Assembly: GCF_001423405.1 (NCBI RefSeq)
Contig: NZ_LMNS01000003.1
Coordinates: 17,668-81,667, forward strand
Length of the DNA: 64,000 nucleotides
Source of the DNA: Methylobacterium sp. Leaf123
Lineage (GTDB): Bacteria > Pseudomonadota > Alphaproteobacteria > Rhizobiales > Beijerinckiaceae
Reading direction: 5' to 3'
Part shown: in pieces, positions 25,029 to 33,908 of the stretch
Position numbering within the stretch: the first letter of the stretch is position 1
Layout: each line of letters begins with the position of its first letter
The notes under the pieces: generated by a model
What the model was told of the DNA's origin: nothing
The model's database searches: none
Seen by the model: only the letters and a program-made list of their open reading frames with translations
Made by a program: the position numbers and the translations under genes

Positions 25029-26014
25029 CAGCGCAGTTGCAGGCTGTCCACCACCTGGCGGAACAGGGGCAGCATCTGCTCGCGCTGGTCGGCGCGGGTG
25101 ACCCCGACGGCGCGGATATAGCCGTCCGGATTGAAGCGGATCGTCTGCGAAACCACCACCGGCTGGCTCGACGGGATGTCGACGGCGCGGGCCACGATCT
25201 CGTGCCAATCGACGCCGTTCTGCCGGTAGCTCTGCGAGCGCTCGATGACGAAATCCTTCATCGTCTGGTTGGCGTAGAGCGAGGCGCGGGCGAAGCCGTC
25301 GCGCTGCTCCTGGGGCGTCGATTGCTGCACCGCCTGGGCGACCACGAGGATCGGCTGTTCCAGGTTGGTGACCTGATCGCGCGGGCCGAGGGTCAGCAGC
25401 ACGGAATTGCCGGCCAGCGCCCGCACCGGGCGAAAGCCCGCGAGGTCGCTGAGGCGGAAGGGCAGGGCGGCGATCTGCTGATCGAGGGACAGCGCCCCAC
25501 GGACGCGCAGACCCGTGAGCATGCCGCGCATCGTCTCGTCGGTTTCGGCATCGACGGCGGCCTGGGCGATGATGATGCCGGTCACCTCCGGGGCGCCGAC
25601 GATGAGGAGCCATTTGCGCGAAGCGGGCGTGCCCTGGCCGTCGGCGGGGGCCAACTCACCGGTGAACAGCACGCCCTCGGCCCCGCCATCGAGCGTCACC
25701 GGCTCGCGGGTCTGGACGATGAGACCCTGCGTCTTGAGGTTCTCGTCGGTGAAGCTCTGTTTGAGTTCCGGATAGGCGCCGGCCGGCAGTTCGACGATCG
25801 AGAGCATCGCGCCGCCGCCGAGCCGCTCGAAGCCGGTGAAGCGCTTCGAGATCGTCATGTCCGACGGGGGCTTGAAGCCGAACCGCGAACTCGGCGGGAA
25901 GATCGCGTCCTCGGCACGCGCCGGCGACAGGGGTAGGGACACGGCCCCCGCCAGCACGGTCGCCGCAAGGATGGCGGCGGCGAGCCCGCGGGAGAACAGA
26001 CGCAACGGCATCAC
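25028..26014 (-). CDS. Exported protein, unknown function
   Basis: A 328-residue protein with a clear signal peptide (hydrophobic residues about 9-28, then SPARAED as cleavage site). The mature part is beta-rich and soluble, with repeated GxxxxLTLGP- and QTIRF-type strands. I recognise no catalytic motif and no lipobox. FKPPSDMTISKRFTGFERL near the mature N-terminus and the C-terminal LPLFRQVVDSLQLR are the segments I would use to search. An alternative ATG is the second codon. It is followed downstream by the small secreted gene on the other strand, so it is probably monocistronic. Confidence 0.75.
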   Translation of the reverse strand: MMPLRLFSRGLAAAILAATVLAGAVSLPLSPARAEDAIFPPSSRFGFKPPSDMTISKRFTGFERLGGGAMLSIVELPAGAYPELKQSFTDENLKTQGLIVQTREPVTLDGGAEGVLFTGELAPADGQGTPASRKWLLIVGAPEVTGIIIAQAAVDAETDETMRGMLTGLRVRGALSLDQQIAALPFRLSDLAGFRPVRALAGNSVLLTLGPRDQVTNLEQPILVVAQAVQQSTPQEQRDGFARASLYANQTMKDFVIERSQSYRQNGVDWHEIVARAVDIPSSQPVVVSQTIRFNPDGYIRAVGVTRADQREQMLPLFRQVVDSLQLR

Positions 26015-26118
26015 AGGTTGTCTCCGAAGAGCCCTTCTCGGCTGAGGCCCATCCGCGATGGGTCGTCCGCCGCGGATATCCTGTCAAGCGCGGCAGAACG
26101 CCGAGGGCGGCGTCAGGA

Positions 26119-26469
26119 TTATTTCCCGCGCCAGCGCCGCCACTGATGCTCGATCCAGCGGGCGCATTTCTCCATCGGCACCTTGAGGCCGGGCACGTCC
26201 TGGGCCAGCAGCGCGAGGCCGAGCGGCAGCATCCATAGGCCCAGCACCGGCAGGATCGAGAAGACGCCGCCGAGGATCAGCAGGATCGCGGCGAGCAGCC
26301 GCACGGGCAGGCGCGCCGGCTCGCGCAGCCATGCCAGCCCGCGCTGCACCCGCTCGGGCAGCTTCTTGCTGGCACGGTCGACCCGCTCGTCCCAGTCGCG
26401 CGCCGTGACCGGCGCCTGCGGCGAGGCGGGCGTGGCTCGGGCCGGTTCCATGTCGCGCGGGTTCTCCAT
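26119..26469 (-). CDS. Small transmembrane protein (PGPGW-like)
   Basis: 116 residues. The N-terminal half is polar, with RDWDERVDRASKKLPERVQ. The C-terminal half has a double hydrophobic segment (about 55-90: RLLAAILLILGGVFSILPVLGLWMLP in part), followed by a basic amphipathic tail ending WRRWRGK. The GGVFSILPVLGLWMLPLG core resembles the putative PGPGW transmembrane family. The frame remains open upstream, but the ATG at 26469 opens the sensible protein. Function unknown. It lies between the exported unknown and the nucleoside transporter, all on the minus strand, with 56-104 bp gaps. Confidence 0.65.
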   Translation of the reverse strand: MENPRDMEPARATPASPQAPVTARDWDERVDRASKKLPERVQRGLAWLREPARLPVRLLAAILLILGGVFSILPVLGLWMLPLGLALLAQDVPGLKVPMEKCARWIEHQWRRWRGK

Positions 26470-26525
26470 TCTCTCAGAATGACGGTGCGGCCAGAAAGGT
26501 TCGCCGATTCCGTTGGTTCGGCGCG

Positions 26526-27776
26526 TTACCCGGTGATGAACAATCCGGCGATGGCCGCGCTGGTGAGGTTCGAGAGCGTGCCCGCCAGGATCGCCCGCAG
26601 GCCGAACCGGGCGATCTCGGGCCGGCGCTCGGGGGCGAGACTGGTGAAGCTCGCGAGCTGAATCGCCACCGAGGCGAGGTTGGCAAAGCCGCAGAGCGCG
26701 AAGCATACGATCGCGCTCGTGCGCGGATCGAGGGTGCCGGCCTTCAGAGTCGGCGAGAGGCTGGCATAGGCCAGGAACTCGTTGAAGGCGATCTTCTGGC
26801 CGATGGCGCCGCCGACGAGGGTCGCCTGCTCCCACGGCACGCCCAAGATCCAGGCCAAAGGCGCCAGCACGACGCCGAGAATGCCCTCGATCGAGAGGCC
26901 GGCGAACCCGAACACGCCGCCGGTCCAGCCGATGGCGGCGTTCACCAGCGCAATCAGCCCGACGAAGGCGATCAGCATGGCGCCGACCGCCACGGCAACT
27001 CCGAGGCCCTTCTGCGTGCCGTCGGCGGCGGCCTCGATCAGGTTGGCGGCGCGCGCCTCCCCGAACTCGACCCGCGTGGTGAGGATGCGTGTCGGCTCGG
27101 TCGAGGGCACGAGGATCTTGGCGTAGAGCAGCCCGCCGGGGATCGCCATGAACGAGGCGGCGAGGAGATACGGCATCGGCACGCCGAGTGCGGCGTATCC
27201 GGCGAGGATCGAGCCGGCGGTGGAGGCCGCCCCGCTCGTCATCACCGCGAACAATTCGGCCCCGGTCAGCGCCCCGAGGAAGGGGCGCAATGCCACGGCG
27301 ATCTCACTCTGCCCGATGAAGATGGTGACGACCGCCGAGAACGATTCGATCGGCGAGGTGCCGAGCACCTTTCGCAAGCCCGCGCCGAGAAACCGGGCCA
27401 AAGCCTGCATCACCCCGAGATGGTAGAGCACGCCGATCAGCGCCGAGACGTAGAGGATTTGCGGCAGCACTCGCAGGGCCAGGATGAAGCCCGAGCCGCC
27501 GAACAGCTCGAACATCCGTGGCTCGACGAGACCGCCGAACAGGAAGGCGGTGCCCCGGTCACCGAAGGAGAGCACGGTGGTGACGACATCCGCCACCGCG
27601 CCGAGCGCCCGCTGCCCGGCGGGCACGAACAGCATAAGCGCGCCGATCCCGACCTGAAGCGCCAGGGCGGCGAGCACCACCCGCGGCCGGATCGCCCGCC
27701 GGTTCACCGAGAACAGCCACGCCACAGCGAGCAGCAGGGCAACGCTCGCGCCGGCATGGAACAACCTGTCGAGCAT
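26526..27776 (-). CDS. Concentrative nucleoside transporter (NupC family)
   Basis: 416 residues with about ten hydrophobic spans of the CNT family, which imports nucleosides with protons or sodium. Conserved parts are VLPQILYVSALIGVLYHLG, then FIGQSEIAVALRPFL (nucleoside and ion site) and SGAASTAGSILAGYAALGVP, which includes the serine-rich hairpin. GGAIGQKIAFNEFLAYASL and CFALCGFANLASVAIQL near the C-terminus complete the pattern. The frame is open up to 27908, but the ATG at 27776 gives the usual N-terminus. Specificity (purine or pyrimidine) is not readable. The methyltransferase gene lies upstream on the same strand with a 91-bp gap. Confidence 0.9.
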   Translation of the reverse strand: MLDRLFHAGASVALLLAVAWLFSVNRRAIRPRVVLAALALQVGIGALMLFVPAGQRALGAVADVVTTVLSFGDRGTAFLFGGLVEPRMFELFGGSGFILALRVLPQILYVSALIGVLYHLGVMQALARFLGAGLRKVLGTSPIESFSAVVTIFIGQSEIAVALRPFLGALTGAELFAVMTSGAASTAGSILAGYAALGVPMPYLLAASFMAIPGGLLYAKILVPSTEPTRILTTRVEFGEARAANLIEAAADGTQKGLGVAVAVGAMLIAFVGLIALVNAAIGWTGGVFGFAGLSIEGILGVVLAPLAWILGVPWEQATLVGGAIGQKIAFNEFLAYASLSPTLKAGTLDPRTSAIVCFALCGFANLASVAIQLASFTSLAPERRPEIARFGLRAILAGTLSNLTSAAIAGLFITG

Positions 27777-27867
27777 CTTTTTCGGACCGGGCGGGGAGAG
27801 AGTATGGCTTTCCGGCGCATGCGCGATCCGGGCCAGGGCGGCAAGGGAGGGCGGCTGTGGCGCCGGA

Positions 27868-28518
27868 TCAGGCGAAGCGCCAGACCGAGGATCGCTTGAT
27901 CTCGGCATCCTCCAGCGCGCGTGTGACGGGCACTTCGTAGGTCACGAGCGGGATCAGTCGTTCGCGGGGCAGGTAGGAGCGGCCGGGATCGCCGATCAGA
28001 ACCGTGCGTCCGCGCCCGTGCAGGTCGCCGAGCCAGCCGCCGACCGCGGCGGCGAGGTCGCGCTCGTAGAAGATGTCGGCGGCCAGAACGCAGGCCGCAT
28101 CCGTGCCGATCAGGTCGCTGCCGTCCGCGGTGATGCGGTCCGCCACGCCATTGGCCGCCGCGTTGAGCGGGATCGCGTGGAGCGCGAAGGGATCGAGGTC
28201 GCTTGCGGTGACATGGGTCGCGCCGGCCATCGCGGCGGCGATGGCGACGAGCCCGGAGCCCGAGGCGAAATCGACCACCCGCCGCCCGGCCACGGTCGCG
28301 GGGTTGTCGAGGATGTAGCGGGCGAGCGCCTGTCCCCCGGCCCAGGCGAAGGCCCAGAACGGCGGCGGCAGGCCGATCGCCTCCAACTCGTCCTCGGTCT
28401 TCTGCCACAGCGCCGTCGCCTCGTCGGCGACGTGCAGGACGATTTCGGGCGCGTGCGGCACCGGGCGTAGGGCCGTGTGCTCGCGGATGAAGCGGGCGGG
28501 ATCGCGAACCGGGGTCAC
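27868..28518 (-). CDS. Class I SAM methyltransferase, ETFB-lysine type
   Basis: A 216-residue seven-beta-strand methyltransferase. The SAM-binding loop is VVDFASGSGLVAIAAA, with the acidic ribose-binding residue in TASDLDPFAL. The segment LPPPFWAFAWAGGQALARYI near the N-terminus is the hallmark of the METTL20/ETFB lysine-methyltransferase group. Bacterial members methylate the electron-transfer flavoprotein beta subunit and ribosomal protein L7/L12. Its start overlaps the stop of the glycosyltransferase gene by four bases (ATGA), so the two are translationally coupled. The reason for that pairing is unclear. Confidence 0.85.
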   Translation of the reverse strand: MTPVRDPARFIREHTALRPVPHAPEIVLHVADEATALWQKTEDELEAIGLPPPFWAFAWAGGQALARYILDNPATVAGRRVVDFASGSGLVAIAAAMAGATHVTASDLDPFALHAIPLNAAANGVADRITADGSDLIGTDAACVLAADIFYERDLAAAVGGWLGDLHGRGRTVLIGDPGRSYLPRERLIPLVTYEVPVTRALEDAEIKRSSVWRFA

Positions 28519-29666
28519 GAGGCGAGAAGCTCCCCATAGAGCCCGGCCACCGTCTCGGCGACGGCGGCTTCCGTATAGCCGCCCTCAAAGATGCGCGCCC
28601 GCGCCGCCTCGCCCATCCGCGCGACGAGCGCAGGGTCGGCGGCGAGCCGGGTCAGTGTGGCGGCGAGCGCGGCAGTGTCGCCCGGCGGCACGAGCAGGCC
28701 CTCGCGGCCGTCGCGCACGAGGTCGCGGCAGCCCGGCACGTCGCTGGTGAGGATCGCCCGGCCGCAGGACGCCGCCTCCAGCAGCGTGCGCGGCAATCCC
28801 TCGCCGCCGCGCGAGGGCAGGCAACCGACATGATGGGCGGCGAAGATGCCGGCCACGTCCTGGGTGGGGCCATGCCACGTGATTCCGTCGCGGGACCAGT
28901 CCCGCAGGGTCGCCTCGGGGATCGCCCGGCGGTTCGACGGGTCGGGTGCGCCGTAGAGCGAGAGTTCCACCGCCGCACCCCCGGCGCGGGCCTGCCGTAC
29001 CGCCTCGACCGCAACGTCGATGCCCTTCGACCACAGCATCCGCGCGACGATCGCCACCTTCAGCGGGGCCGGCGGCGGCAGCGGGCGCGGGGCGAAGGAA
29101 TCGGGATCGACGCCCGCGCCGCCGACCAGGGTCACGGCGGTGTCGGACGGGTCGAGGCCGAGCGCGCGGGCGTCGTCGGGGTTCTCGAACAGGAAGCGGG
29201 TCTGCGGGCTCGCGAGCGGGCCGCGGATCAGCCCTTTCAGGGCGAGGCGCGACAGCCGCCCGGTTGCGTCCGCGCGGGCGCCGAGCAGGCCGAGGCCGGT
29301 CAGCGCGAAGACGCGGCGCGGGATGCCGGCCATCGCCGCGGCCGTGCCACCGACGAGGATGCCGCGCAGCGCCACGCAGTGGACGATGTCGGCCTTGAGC
29401 GCCTTCAGGATGCCCGCGAGCTGGCCCGCGGCGTAGCCCGCCGCCATCGGGTTGAGGCTGGAGCGCTCGGCTTCCAGCGGCACGACGCGGATGCCGGCGG
29501 CCTCGATCACGGCGCGGTGCGCGCGCACCCGCGTCACGACCGCGACCGAGAGTCCCATAGCCAGCGCGGCGCGGGCCATCGGCAGGAAGTGCGAGGCGAA
29601 GAACCAGTCTTCGGTGACGACGAAGACGAGGCTTTTGCCGGCGTAAGAGGGTGTTGAGGCGCTCAT
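28515..29666 (-). CDS. Family 4-type glycosyltransferase
   Basis: 383 residues with the GT-B fold. The N-terminal domain begins SLVFVVTEDWFFASHFLPMA and contains ADIVHCVALRGILVGG. The C-terminal domain carries LKVAIVARMLWSKGIDVAVEA, then GCLPSRGGEGLPRTLLEAASCG with the conserved E-x7-E pattern, then DVPGCRDLVRDGREGLLVPPG. The WFFASHFLPMARAA opening is typical of UndPP-hexose GalNAc/GlcNAc-type capsule or O-antigen transferases. The frame is open from 29732, and I take the ATG at 29666. It is cytoplasmic, possibly membrane-associated. It is the first gene of a pair with the methyltransferase (four-base overlap). Confidence 0.88.
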   Translation of the reverse strand: MSASTPSYAGKSLVFVVTEDWFFASHFLPMARAALAMGLSVAVVTRVRAHRAVIEAAGIRVVPLEAERSSLNPMAAGYAAGQLAGILKALKADIVHCVALRGILVGGTAAAMAGIPRRVFALTGLGLLGARADATGRLSRLALKGLIRGPLASPQTRFLFENPDDARALGLDPSDTAVTLVGGAGVDPDSFAPRPLPPPAPLKVAIVARMLWSKGIDVAVEAVRQARAGGAAVELSLYGAPDPSNRRAIPEATLRDWSRDGITWHGPTQDVAGIFAAHHVGCLPSRGGEGLPRTLLEAASCGRAILTSDVPGCRDLVRDGREGLLVPPGDTAALAATLTRLAADPALVARMGEAARARIFEGGYTEAAVAETVAGLYGELLAS

Positions 29667-29749
29667 CGGGCGTGGCCATAGCACGGGGCCCGCTCCGGAA
29701 CAGCGCCGCCTCCCGCCCGGTTGTCGCCCCACGGATGAGGGAGGGCGTC

Positions 29750-30952
29750 ATGCTGTCGGAGGAGGTCGGAGCGGGCGTGGTCGATCCCCGCGAGGCCGCG
29801 CGGGATGCGGGCCTGCGCTACGTGGACGATTCGAAGCCCGGTCTGCGGCGCAAGCGCAACGGCAAGGGCTTCCGCTACATCGACCCGAAGGGCACCCCGG
29901 TCCGCGACGCGGAGGAGATCGCCCGGCTCAAAAGCCTCGCGATCCCGCCCGCCTATACCGAGGTGTGGATCTGCCCGCATCCGAACGGCCACATCCAGGC
30001 GACCGGGCGCGACGAGAAGGGGCGCAAGCAGTACCGCTACCATCCCCGCTTCCGCGAGGCGCGGGAGGCCTCGAAGTTCCACCGCATCATGGCCTTCGCC
30101 GAGGCGCTGCCGGGCATCCGCGCGCGGATCGACGCCGATATGGGCAAGCGCGGCCTGCCCGGCGAAAAGGTGCTCGCCACCGTGGTCCACCTCTTGGAGA
30201 CCACGCTGATCCGCGTCGGCAACGACGATTATGCCCGTTCCAACAAGAGCTACGGCCTCACCACCCTGCGCGATCCGCATGTGAAGGTGGCCGGCTCCGA
30301 GATGCGCTTCCGCTTCAAGGGCAAGAGCGGCAAGGAATGGTCGGTCTCGGTGCGCGACCGCCGCGTGGCCAAGATCGTCAAGGCCTGCCAGGACCTGCCC
30401 GGCCAGGAGCTGTTCCAGTATCTCGACGAGACGGGTGAGCGGCGCGACGTCACCTCCTCGGACGTGAACGCGTATCTTCGCGAGATCACCGGCGAGGATT
30501 TCACGGCCAAGGATTTCCGCACCTGGGCCGGCACGGTGCTGGCGGCCCTGGCTTTGCGCGAGTTCGAGGCGTTCGACAACGCGGCGGGGGCCAAGAAGAA
30601 CCTGCGCGCGGCGATCGAGTCGGTGTCGTCCCGGCTCGGCAACACGCCGACCATCTGCCGCAAGTGCTACATCCACCCGCAGATCCTCGACTGCTACCTC
30701 GAAGGCGGAATGCTGCTGCAGGTGAAGGAGGCGGTCGAGGGCGAACTCAAGAACGATCTCGGCGTGCTGCGCCCGGAGGAGGCGGCGGTGCTGAGCCTGC
30801 TTCGAGCCCGGCTGGAACGGGCGACGAAGGCCGCGTCCAAGGGCGGCCAGATCGAGAGCACGACGAAGATCGAGCCGCCGCGCCAGACCGGAGGTCGCAA
30901 GGCGAGGGCGACCGGCACGAAGCGCACGTCCGGAGGCCGGAGGGCGGCCTGA
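29750..30952 (+). CDS. DNA topoisomerase IB (poxvirus-like)
   Basis: A 400-residue type IB topoisomerase that relaxes positive and negative supercoils through a 3'-phosphotyrosine intermediate. The N-terminal domain includes GFRYIDPKGTPVRD and IPPAYTEVWICPHPNGHIQ. The catalytic core has VHLLETTLIRVGNDDYARSN, SYGLTTLRDPHVKV, FRFKGKSGKEW and DFRTWAGT. The nucleophile is the Tyr in CRKCYIHPQILDCY. The C-terminus beyond about residue 365 is a basic Lys/Arg/Gly tail. The start ATG at 29750 follows GAGGGAGGG. Such enzymes are common in soil proteobacteria. It is divergent from the glycosyltransferase gene. Confidence 0.92.
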   Translation: MLSEEVGAGVVDPREAARDAGLRYVDDSKPGLRRKRNGKGFRYIDPKGTPVRDAEEIARLKSLAIPPAYTEVWICPHPNGHIQATGRDEKGRKQYRYHPRFREAREASKFHRIMAFAEALPGIRARIDADMGKRGLPGEKVLATVVHLLETTLIRVGNDDYARSNKSYGLTTLRDPHVKVAGSEMRFRFKGKSGKEWSVSVRDRRVAKIVKACQDLPGQELFQYLDETGERRDVTSSDVNAYLREITGEDFTAKDFRTWAGTVLAALALREFEAFDNAAGAKKNLRAAIESVSSRLGNTPTICRKCYIHPQILDCYLEGGMLLQVKEAVEGELKNDLGVLRPEEAAVLSLLRARLERATKAASKGGQIESTTKIEPPRQTGGRKARATGTKRTSGGRRAA

Positions 30953-30970
30953 GCCGTCCTCAGAATCCGG

Positions 30971-32089
30971 TCAGGTCCCGCTCTGGACGATGGCGCCGTA
31001 CCAGCCGAGCCCGCGATAGGTCTCGTAGCCCGGCGTACGGTGGAAGGCGGTGACGGTTCCGGTCCGAGGATCGAGGGCGATGCCGCTCTCCCGCCCGTTC
31101 AGGTCCACGGCGAGCGTCTCGGTGAGAACGCCCCTGCCGTCGGAGGCGGCGAGAATGCGGCGCTGCGCGTCCACGAGCACCACGCAGGTGCGCGCCCGGT
31201 CCTCCTGAGCGATCCGCACGCCCTCGACGATCGATTTCGCCTGGGCTTCCCAATCGAAGTGGATGGCAAGGACGCCGCAGGCCGGGCCGCCATTCGTGTC
31301 GTAGATCCCGGCGGTATAGGTCGCGACCTGCGCGCCGCCGAGCTGCGCCTCGCGCCGGACCTCGCCGGGAACGTAGTCGTCGCCGCTCGGCAAGCGGATC
31401 GCGTCCCGGAACCAGGGCTCGTTCGCGACGCTGCGCCCGCGCAGATTCGGGTAGCGCTCGGGCCGGCCGTTGGCGAGGATGGTGCCGTCGCGGCCGCACA
31501 GCCAGAGATCGAGATAGACCGTATAGGCCGAGAGGATCACCCCGAGCCGCTGGGAGGCATAGTCGGCGGTCTCCGAACCGCCGTCCCGGTCGGGCCGTGC
31601 GGCGCAGGCGACCACCGCCGCGTCGGTGGCCCACCAGCGCACGTCGCAGGTTCGCTCGTAGAGATTGCGGTCGATCAGCTCGATGGCGTTGAGGGAGAGA
31701 TCGACCAGGCGCTCGCCTTCCGCCTTCGCCGTCATCGCATCGACGCCCTGCTGCAACTCGGTGATCCGCGCGGTCAGCCCGGTTTCGAGTTCCTGCGCCA
31801 GCGCCTCGATCTCGGCACCGATCCCGCGCACCTCCTGCGCCACCACCGAGAAGCCGCGTCCGTGCTCCCCGGCGCGGGCGGCCTCGATCAGAGCGTTGAG
31901 GGCCAGCATCTTCGCTTGGGCGGTGATCTGCCGGATTCGTCCGACCCGGTCCTGAGCGATGCGGCCGACTTCCCGGGTCAGGTCCGCGATGGTCTTCCGC
32001 TCGTGGTCCGGCTGCTGCGCGGATTCGGCTTGAGACAAGTAAGGAACCAATGCTGGTGCCGGCATGGCGATGACCCGGTTTGCGTGCAT
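30971..32089 (-). CDS. Soluble chemoreceptor-like protein: MCP tip then Cache-like sensor
   Basis: 372 residues with no signal peptide and no convincing membrane span. Residues about 45-100 match the hairpin tip of methyl-accepting chemotaxis proteins (AKMLALNALIEAARAGEHGRG, then FSVVAQEVRGIG). This signalling part is followed, not preceded, by a Cache-like ligand-binding region (about 175-370: LDLWLCGRDGTILANGRPER, RSVANEPWFRDAI, AGIYDTNGGPACGVLAIHFD). Chemoreceptors normally have the sensor first and 200 or more residues of signalling helices; here those helices are about 90 residues. It could be a minimal cytoplasmic receptor or a CheA/CheW partner. It converges on the topoisomerase gene. 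Confidence 0.85.
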   Translation of the reverse strand: MHANRVIAMPAPALVPYLSQAESAQQPDHERKTIADLTREVGRIAQDRVGRIRQITAQAKMLALNALIEAARAGEHGRGFSVVAQEVRGIGAEIEALAQELETGLTARITELQQGVDAMTAKAEGERLVDLSLNAIELIDRNLYERTCDVRWWATDAAVVACAARPDRDGGSETADYASQRLGVILSAYTVYLDLWLCGRDGTILANGRPERYPNLRGRSVANEPWFRDAIRLPSGDDYVPGEVRREAQLGGAQVATYTAGIYDTNGGPACGVLAIHFDWEAQAKSIVEGVRIAQEDRARTCVVLVDAQRRILAASDGRGVLTETLAVDLNGRESGIALDPRTGTVTAFHRTPGYETYRGLGWYGAIVQSGT

Positions 32090-32375
32090 ATCATGTTACC
32101 GGCCGCGGGATTAACATAGATCTAAATCGAGACGCCTTGCGACCTCCAAACCGCGACATCGATGAGAAATCAGCGCGTTGGCGCGCTCGCTGTCCTGTCT
32201 AGGGTTCGGGATCGGCCAATGCCGAACCCGGCGCGGTCAATCCGCACAAGGGATGGACGCGGAGAACCGGCACCGTCCGAGGCCGGTTGACGGATGAATC
32301 GGCGCGGCCGGCCGTACGGCACGACAGCCGCTGCCGCGTGAACCGCGGTGACGCCACGGTCAGGAAGGTGAAGCG

Positions 32376-33791
32376 ATGGAACTCGACGCCCTGATGCTCT
32401 CGCGCATCCAGTTCGGCTTCACGATGGCCTTCCACATCATCTTTCCGGCCTTCACCATCGGTCTGGCCGCCTTCCTCGTCCGGCTCGAGGCGCAGTGGCT
32501 GTGGACGCGCAACCCGATGTACCGGGTGCTCTACCGCTTCTGGGTGAAGGCCTTCGCGGTCTCGTTCGGTCTCGGCGTCGTCTCGGGCATCGTGATGAGC
32601 TACCAGCTCGGCACGAACTGGTCGCGCTATTCCGACTTCACCGGCAACGTGCTGGGCCCGCTGATCCAGTACGAAGTCATCACCGCCTTCTTTCTGGAGG
32701 CGGGCTTCCTCGGGATCATGCTGTTCGGCTGGGACCGGGTCGGCGACCGGCTGCACTTCCTGGCGACCTGCATGGTTTCGCTCGGCACGCTGATCTCCGC
32801 CTTCTGGATCCTCTCGGCCAATTCATGGATGCAGACCCCGGCGGGCTTCACCATCGAGAACGGCCGGGCGGTGGCCACCGACTGGTTCGAGGTGATCTTC
32901 AACCCGAGCTTCCCGATCCGCTATGCGCATATGGTGCTGGGCTGCTTCCTCACCACCGCCTTCGCGGTGTCGGGCATGGCCGCCTGGATGATCCTGCGCG
33001 GCCGCAAGGAGCCGCCGGCCAAAGTCCAGGGGGCGCGGGTCTCGCTCTCCATGGCGCTGTGGTTCGCGCTGATCTTCACGCCGATCCAGATCTTCGTGGG
33101 TGATACCCACGGCCTCGGCGTGCTCAAGCACCAGCCGACCAAGCTCGCGGCGATCGAGGCGAACTGGGACACGCAGGCCAACATGCCGCTGCTGCTGTTC
33201 GCGATCCCGAACATGGAGGCCGAGCGCAACGACTTCGAGATCGGCATCCCGAGGCTCGGCTCGTTCATCCTCACCCACGATTTCTCCGGCGTGGTGCCGG
33301 GCCTCAAGGACGTGACGCCGGACAAGCGCCCGCCGGTCTGGCCGGTATTCTATGCCTTCCGCGCCATGGTCGCGATCGGCATGGCGATGCTGCTCCTGAG
33401 CCTGTGGAGCCTGTATCTGCGCTGGAAGGGCACGCTGTTCACGAACCGCGTCTTCCTCACCTGCGCCATGCTGATGACCCCCTCGGGCTTCGGCGCGGTG
33501 ATCTTCGGCTGGTTCACCGCCGAGATCGGGCGCCAGCCCTACATCGTCTACGGCCAGCTCAAGACGGCGGACGCCCATTCGCCGCTGACGGCCCAGGCGG
33601 TGACGACCTCGCTGATCGCCTTCATTGTCGCCTACGCGATCATCTTCGGCTTCGGCAGCTACTATCTCGCCAAGCTGCTGCGCAAAGGCCCCGAGCCGTT
33701 CGAGCCCTCGGTGCCGGGCGAGGATGTCGGCCGCAAGCCCAAGCGTCCCCTCTCGGCCCTGGACGAGAAGCTGGAGCCGCGCTCGATCTGA
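32376..33791 (+). CDS. cydA: Cytochrome bd-type quinol oxidase subunit I
   Basis: The haem-binding subunit of a bd-type (cyanide-insensitive) quinol oxidase, 471 residues with about nine membrane spans. The axial His for b595 is in FHIIFPAFTIG. The short quinol loop lacks the long Q-loop insert, as in CIO. GNVLGPLIQYEVITAFFLEAGF is conserved, as is the RYAHMVLGCF His for b558. GWFTAEIGRQPYIVYGQLKTADAHSP is a strong family signature. A working oxidase needs CydB (and usually CydX), but the next gene downstream is a LuxR regulator on the other strand. CydB, if present, is encoded elsewhere. Confidence 0.93.
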   Translation: MELDALMLSRIQFGFTMAFHIIFPAFTIGLAAFLVRLEAQWLWTRNPMYRVLYRFWVKAFAVSFGLGVVSGIVMSYQLGTNWSRYSDFTGNVLGPLIQYEVITAFFLEAGFLGIMLFGWDRVGDRLHFLATCMVSLGTLISAFWILSANSWMQTPAGFTIENGRAVATDWFEVIFNPSFPIRYAHMVLGCFLTTAFAVSGMAAWMILRGRKEPPAKVQGARVSLSMALWFALIFTPIQIFVGDTHGLGVLKHQPTKLAAIEANWDTQANMPLLLFAIPNMEAERNDFEIGIPRLGSFILTHDFSGVVPGLKDVTPDKRPPVWPVFYAFRAMVAIGMAMLLLSLWSLYLRWKGTLFTNRVFLTCAMLMTPSGFGAVIFGWFTAEIGRQPYIVYGQLKTADAHSPLTAQAVTTSLIAFIVAYAIIFGFGSYYLAKLLRKGPEPFEPSVPGEDVGRKPKRPLSALDEKLEPRSI

Positions 33792-33792
33792 G

Positions 33793-33838
33793 GATCGTCC
33801 CGAAAGGTGGCCGCCGGCTTTTGGAAAACGACGACGCG
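33793..33838. repeat. Dispersed palindromic element, copy 5
   Basis: GATCGTCCCGAAAGG, then GCCGCCGGCTTTTGG, then ACGACGACGC. It begins two bases after the cydA stop. A truncated second head (GCATCGTCCCGG) follows at 33854-33865. Confidence 0.7.
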
Positions 33839-33908
33839 GAAAGAAGGGGCGAGAGCATCGTCCCGGCGAAGCATCAGCCGGCCCGATGCGAGCGGGTCGG
33901 ACCGGCCT

